Below are positions 60,130-64,000 of a stretch of DNA of 64,000 bases, one piece after another. Below the pieces are notes generated by a model that was given only the letters and a program-made list of their open reading frames with translations, searched no databases and was not told the origin of the DNA. The stretch comes from Fasciolopsis buskii (Eukaryota > Platyhelminthes > Trematoda > Plagiorchiida > Fasciolidae). Where the stretch lies: contig LUCM01003860.1 of NCBI GenBank assembly GCA_008360955.1, forward strand, positions 81,506 through 145,505. The letters run 5' to 3'. The translations under genes and the position numbers were made by a program. Numbering within the stretch: the stretch's first letter is position 1; each line of letters starts with the position of its first letter.

Positions 60130-61660
60130 CTGTACACACCAATCTAACTTTGGGCATGCACCTCTTACGTCCGTAAATATATGTACTAATATTATCATTA
60201 ATAATGTTTCGACGTTCGCACTACTTGGGTTGGAATTTAAATGTCTCATTTTTGGCGTCTTATTGCTCACCACAAAATCAAAGTGGCACCCAAGTCAGAA
60301 TACTGCTTCAGGTTCGCCCAGAAAGCTGTTAGATGGCGAAGTTCACAATGCAGTGCGTTGCTTGGACAAAGCGCGCACAGTTCGGCTGCCGGTTTTCAAG
60401 GAGTTCCGTCACAATTCTTGATCTAGGGCAATGAAACAATGTGGCCACCAGTGCTGATCACTCAGTCCGCTGGACTGATATTGTCAGTGCATCTGCGACA
60501 TATTCCTTTCTACCAACTTCATGGTACCAAACTAAAGTGGTCCGATCTGCAGCAGCATCAATATCAAGGGCATCCTTCGTGAATTCCATCACCATAGAAC
60601 AGCTATGACCGATACAAACCCGCCTGAAATGTTTCTTACATTTTCTATTCACCGGCTGATAGGACGTAAATACGTAACAGTTGTCGTCGTCGACAACGGT
60701 TCTATACCGCTCGACAACCATTCCGAATGCGTGATACTCATAATAATTACTCCGATCATGGTTGTTGCTTCGCGTTAACACATCAACCACCGAACCAAAA
60801 TTACCAGTTGATTCAAACTACATTATCCATATAATTTACGTTTATTCCGGATCATGCTGCCCTCATTCATTGTTCATTTACTGTCTTTATATCCATGCCC
60901 GAACCTCCGCAGGTGAGGTCACTTTTTACCTACCATAATTTGTCCCTCATTCAATATCCGTTGCTGAGTTGTTTAGTCGAATTCAAAAGTTTTCCTCTAC
61001 ACCATTCCCAATAAAATTTCTCATTTTCTCCTATTTTTTTCTCTTCTGATGTTTATCCGATTTTTTAGCAGGTCATTCCACCAACTGCATTAATCGGCCT
61101 AAAATTGACAACCCCTCATAATTTTCTATCTAATTTTTCATTCCCCAATGAACGACAACATTGCTTCAGTCCAATACGACTTTTCGCTAGATCGATGGCT
61201 TCCGTATTTTTTGCTTCAGACTAGTGCATCCTAATGCATTCAAACAAACCGTGGACTAACATGCACGATAGTTCAGGCTAGTCGGGAATCTCTGGCCAAT
61301 AACGGTCGGATTTAAATTCCCTGTTCATATTGAATTCACATTTGGTTTTCTGGATGTAAGCTCTCTCACGATTACTTCGTACCTTCTCTCCGAACGTTTG
61401 ATCTCTTCTCGCACGCGAACGTATAATTGCTATTCACTCTAAATAAAAGGGGATACTACAGCTGCACTAGGCTTCGTATCATTTGTAATAAGTGCCTGAT
61501 AAAAACCATGAGTTAGATCCATTTCTGAAAATACAGCAGCACCATCGTGCACCTGTGATTTACTGAATGGGTAACACACCACAACAGATATCGGCACTTG
61601 GCGCAAAGCTGCCAATTACCCGCGTTTTATGGGCTTTAGCCGATAGGGGTTACCAGAGCC
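60130..61660. other. Unassigned
   Basis: Contains a minus-strand frame at 60458-60790 (110 codons, Cys/His and Asp rich) with no known domain. Beyond 60840 it is AT-rich without frames. Confidence 0.3.
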
Positions 61661-61664
61661 CAAA

Positions 61665-61925
61665 CGTGAGCAGATTGTTTAACCGAACGTTGACCGCCGG
61701 GCGCGACTGTCATCTGCAAGTTACTCAAGCACACTTCGCTCGGACGCTCCTGTCAAATTACTCAACCTTCTATAGCTTCCAACTAACTTTTCGTTGTACC
61801 GGTCGAGTGTCTGCTCTGTCAGTATTGCACCAGTACAGAGTTGAGTAAGGGTGAAGCAAAAGTGTTTGCAACGGTTAAGGCAACCCAAACGTAATACGAT
61901 ATCTAAGATAGGACACTCGGCCTAA
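61665..61925 (+). repeat. LTR-like repeat, copy 2
   Basis: Diverged partner of 59870-60123 (gtaagggtgaagcaaaagtg, acgtaatacgatatctaag). It lies about 1.8 kb upstream of the second Gypsy integrase fragment. Confidence 0.5.
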
Positions 61926-61929
61926 GAAT

Positions 61930-63480
61930 AATTTCGTGGAAAGTCCTTCGTTGGCTGGTGAGGGAGCCACTCACACGGCAAGGTTTGATAAATCATTTCT
62001 CGGTCTTATAAAAATTTCCAGTAGCTCAATATCTAAGCTAATGCCAATTTTAAAATACCTCGAAAAGCATAGGCTGTTGTCAAAAAATAACCAGAGAATT
62101 AAAATCGACCACAGCGAAAGCACTGGAATGGTCGCCGCCCATGAGGGATTAAAACAAAGTCCAATGGTGGGGTGAAAATATCAAAACATGATTAATAAAA
62201 ACCAGTGAAGGTCCGGATGGAGTCAGCTTCGCATGTGCGAAGGGCGATGACTCTGAAGCGCTGGATGAAGACGAGCGGTTAGTAAAGGTAGCCATGGAGA
62301 TGACGAGGAGCTCAAATTCAGTGGAGCAGGTTTGTATAAATGTGGGCCTGGAGATGGACATTGAGGATCTGTGACAAGCACGGGGTTGTGTTCCAACAGG
62401 ACGATGTTTACATTTTACGAGGATTGTTCTGCAGAACGTGGGTAGTACCCACATTGTATTAGGTCATGGCTGTACACTGGTCAGTAACAGAAATCCATAC
62501 ATTATTTAGATTCGCGTTTTGTGCTTGTCACTGAGCACGAAGTGCACAAACACTATCACACCCGCAAGAGGTGTAATCCTAATGGTAGTCCGTCAAAAAA
62601 GTAACAGCAGTCTTACACATCGCTTGCAAGTAAGTGTGAGACCCATATGAATATCCAACGCAAATAATGTTATTGCGGCTACTTGGTCGTCATGTGAAGA
62701 AAAACTGAATCAGTGGGAAACATTCGGCTGGAGTTACCGCGGAATTCGTCGTGTCGTTCTTTGAAGCTGTCGGTCACTGCTGGCTTTCATCGGGGATGAC
62801 ATCTGAACAAACGTAACTCGATTATTCTGATTAGGATGAACGGAAGCATATGTTGATTCATGATTTACATGAATTTCAATGTAAGATATATGTGTCCTAC
62901 ATTGGGGTTTACCAGCCTACGATGGATACTAATTAATCCAGCATTTGAACCAAAAGAAAGGACAACAAGACAAGAATTTCATCATTTTCGCGAAATTCAA
63001 AGAACAATATTCAATTAGATGGCGCTTTAACCGGAAACGTGGTTTGGGTCATTATCTGCTAAACCTGGAGCAACACAGGTACCGATAGGTGTTATAGAAC
63101 CTGAGGATTCAACCGTCCCTAACTAGAACGGTGAGGTTGTGCCTTTCATTTGGCGGATCCCAGTAATTGATTCAGCATACGAGTAAACACCACTAACCGC
63201 ACAACATGGAGCTGCAAAAGACTTCCTAAAAGTAAGTTGCAATGATTTATAAATTTAAGTGTGAACAGTCAAATATGGTCATCTCCAGGTGGCTAAAATA
63301 CCTACTTTAGCTTTGACATAATTATGTCCCCCGCACTGCGATCACTTGTCCTGGTTGATATTAGTATATGTAAATGAAATATCTGGTACGATTCAATTAA
63401 TAGTGGCCCGAACTTGACATCAGTTTTCGCTAGTTTCTCAAACAATTCCGTGATTGTGCATACGAGGTTCACGCTCAACC
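61930..63480. other. Unassigned, possibly decayed retroelement body
   Basis: Near 63090 the plus strand reads VPIGVIEPEDSTV, reminiscent of the G-V-I-x-P start of Gypsy RT, which would suit the integrase fragment that follows. Too weak to annotate separately. Confidence 0.25.
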
Positions 63481-63486
63481 GTCTAA

Positions 63487-64000
63487 ATGAACGCCTCTGC
63501 TGGTTGGCGAGATTATGTCGACTATTGTAGACTCTCTCTTATCAAACATTACGCTTTTATTCACCCCTATTTTAAATGGCCAGAGGTGTATTTTGCTACA
63601 GTCGCGAGCCTTGAATTCGAAATCACTAAGCCTCGTAAAATCTTCAGCCAGGCTAAAGTACCGTATGTTATGTTAATCAAAAACCAAAGGCATTTTAATG
63701 CTTGGGAGGCGACCAGTTGGTTCACATCCGTGGATGTTATTCTCAGTCAAAGGCCGAAAGCTTACAAACACTAACGAGCGCTAGAAGGTCATACAAAACA
63801 GGAATATTTATCTAGTTCAAAAAGGCGATAGACAATGCACCGTCGTAATTCTGTTCATGTGGAAACCGATAGCAGTCCAACCGATGTGCTCATAGGCCGA
63901 CCAATACGAGCTAATCTGCTGCAGTTAGAATCTTCGGAAGTCATTGAGAGATGCAATTCTGAATCGGCTTGAGAGACGATCACGTCAAGTTCCTAGTTCT
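63487..64000 (+). mobile_element. Second Ty3/Gypsy integrase fragment, runs off the window
   Basis: The frame at 63487-63774 reads HPYFKWPEVYFATVASLEFE, then PRKIFSQAKVPYVML and the next NQRHFNAWEATSWF. This is the core of a Gypsy integrase (usual form Y-S-K-W-P-E-V, then T-D-N-G). After a frame change, RNSVHVETDSSPTDVLIGRP and RANLLQLESSEV continue the domain to the right edge. The catalytic D-N-G is replaced by K-N-Q, so it is inactive. It belongs to a different lineage from the 57.5-kb element. Confidence 0.7.

Overview
The window is eukaryotic and is most likely from a parasitic flatworm (tapeworm or fluke). Three observations point there. A protein kinase gene is split by very small GT-AG introns (34-59 nt) mixed with introns of 3-5 kb. 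The transposon mix is the one typical of flatworms: RTE/SR2-like and CR1-like LINEs, CsRn1-like Ty3/Gypsy, BEL/Pao and Penelope-like elements. A tandem satellite carries a hammerhead-like ribozyme motif, as the schistosome SM-alpha satellite does. The species cannot be fixed from the sequence alone.

The only gene that can be read confidently is a NEK1-type serine/threonine kinase on the minus strand. It starts at 13726. Exons 1-10 can be joined in frame down to 3850, and an eleventh exon probably starts at 3364. The long NEK1 tail is missing and may lie to the left of the window. Upstream on the same strand (16212-15015) three short in-frame exon candidates suggest another, unidentified gene.

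Layout: 0-3.8 kb is mostly unassigned sequence with possible NEK 3' exons. The kinase occupies 3.8-13.7 kb, with a LINE fragment and inverted-repeat arm A in intron 9. Arm B lies at 16.5-17.5 kb; the two near-identical arms of about 0.97 kb point at each other and enclose kinase exons 1-9. Two decayed RTE-like LINEs run from 17.3 to 21.3 kb. A Penelope-like remnant with a GIY-YIG end lies at 21.7-22.7 kb. Weak Ty3/Gypsy remnants and unclassified repeats fill 24-27.4 kb. A decayed BEL/Pao element lies at 32.8-34.9 kb. A nearly full-length but dead CR1-like LINE (minus) lies at 36.3-41.1 kb, and a second, more decayed copy (plus) at 47.2-53.4 kb. A CsRn1-like Gypsy pol remnant lies at 57.5-59.1 kb, LTR-like repeats at 59.9 and 61.7 kb, and a second Gypsy integrase runs off the right edge.

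The most interesting item is at 50.24-51.39 kb: a 396-bp tandem repeat, about 2.7 copies, nested inside the endonuclease region of the second CR1 element. On the minus strand each full unit carries a tRNA-like Pol III promoter (A and B boxes), then, 11 nt further on, a 45-nt hammerhead-type motif with a minimal, palindromic stem III. The array is bounded on both sides by inverted pieces of its own unit.
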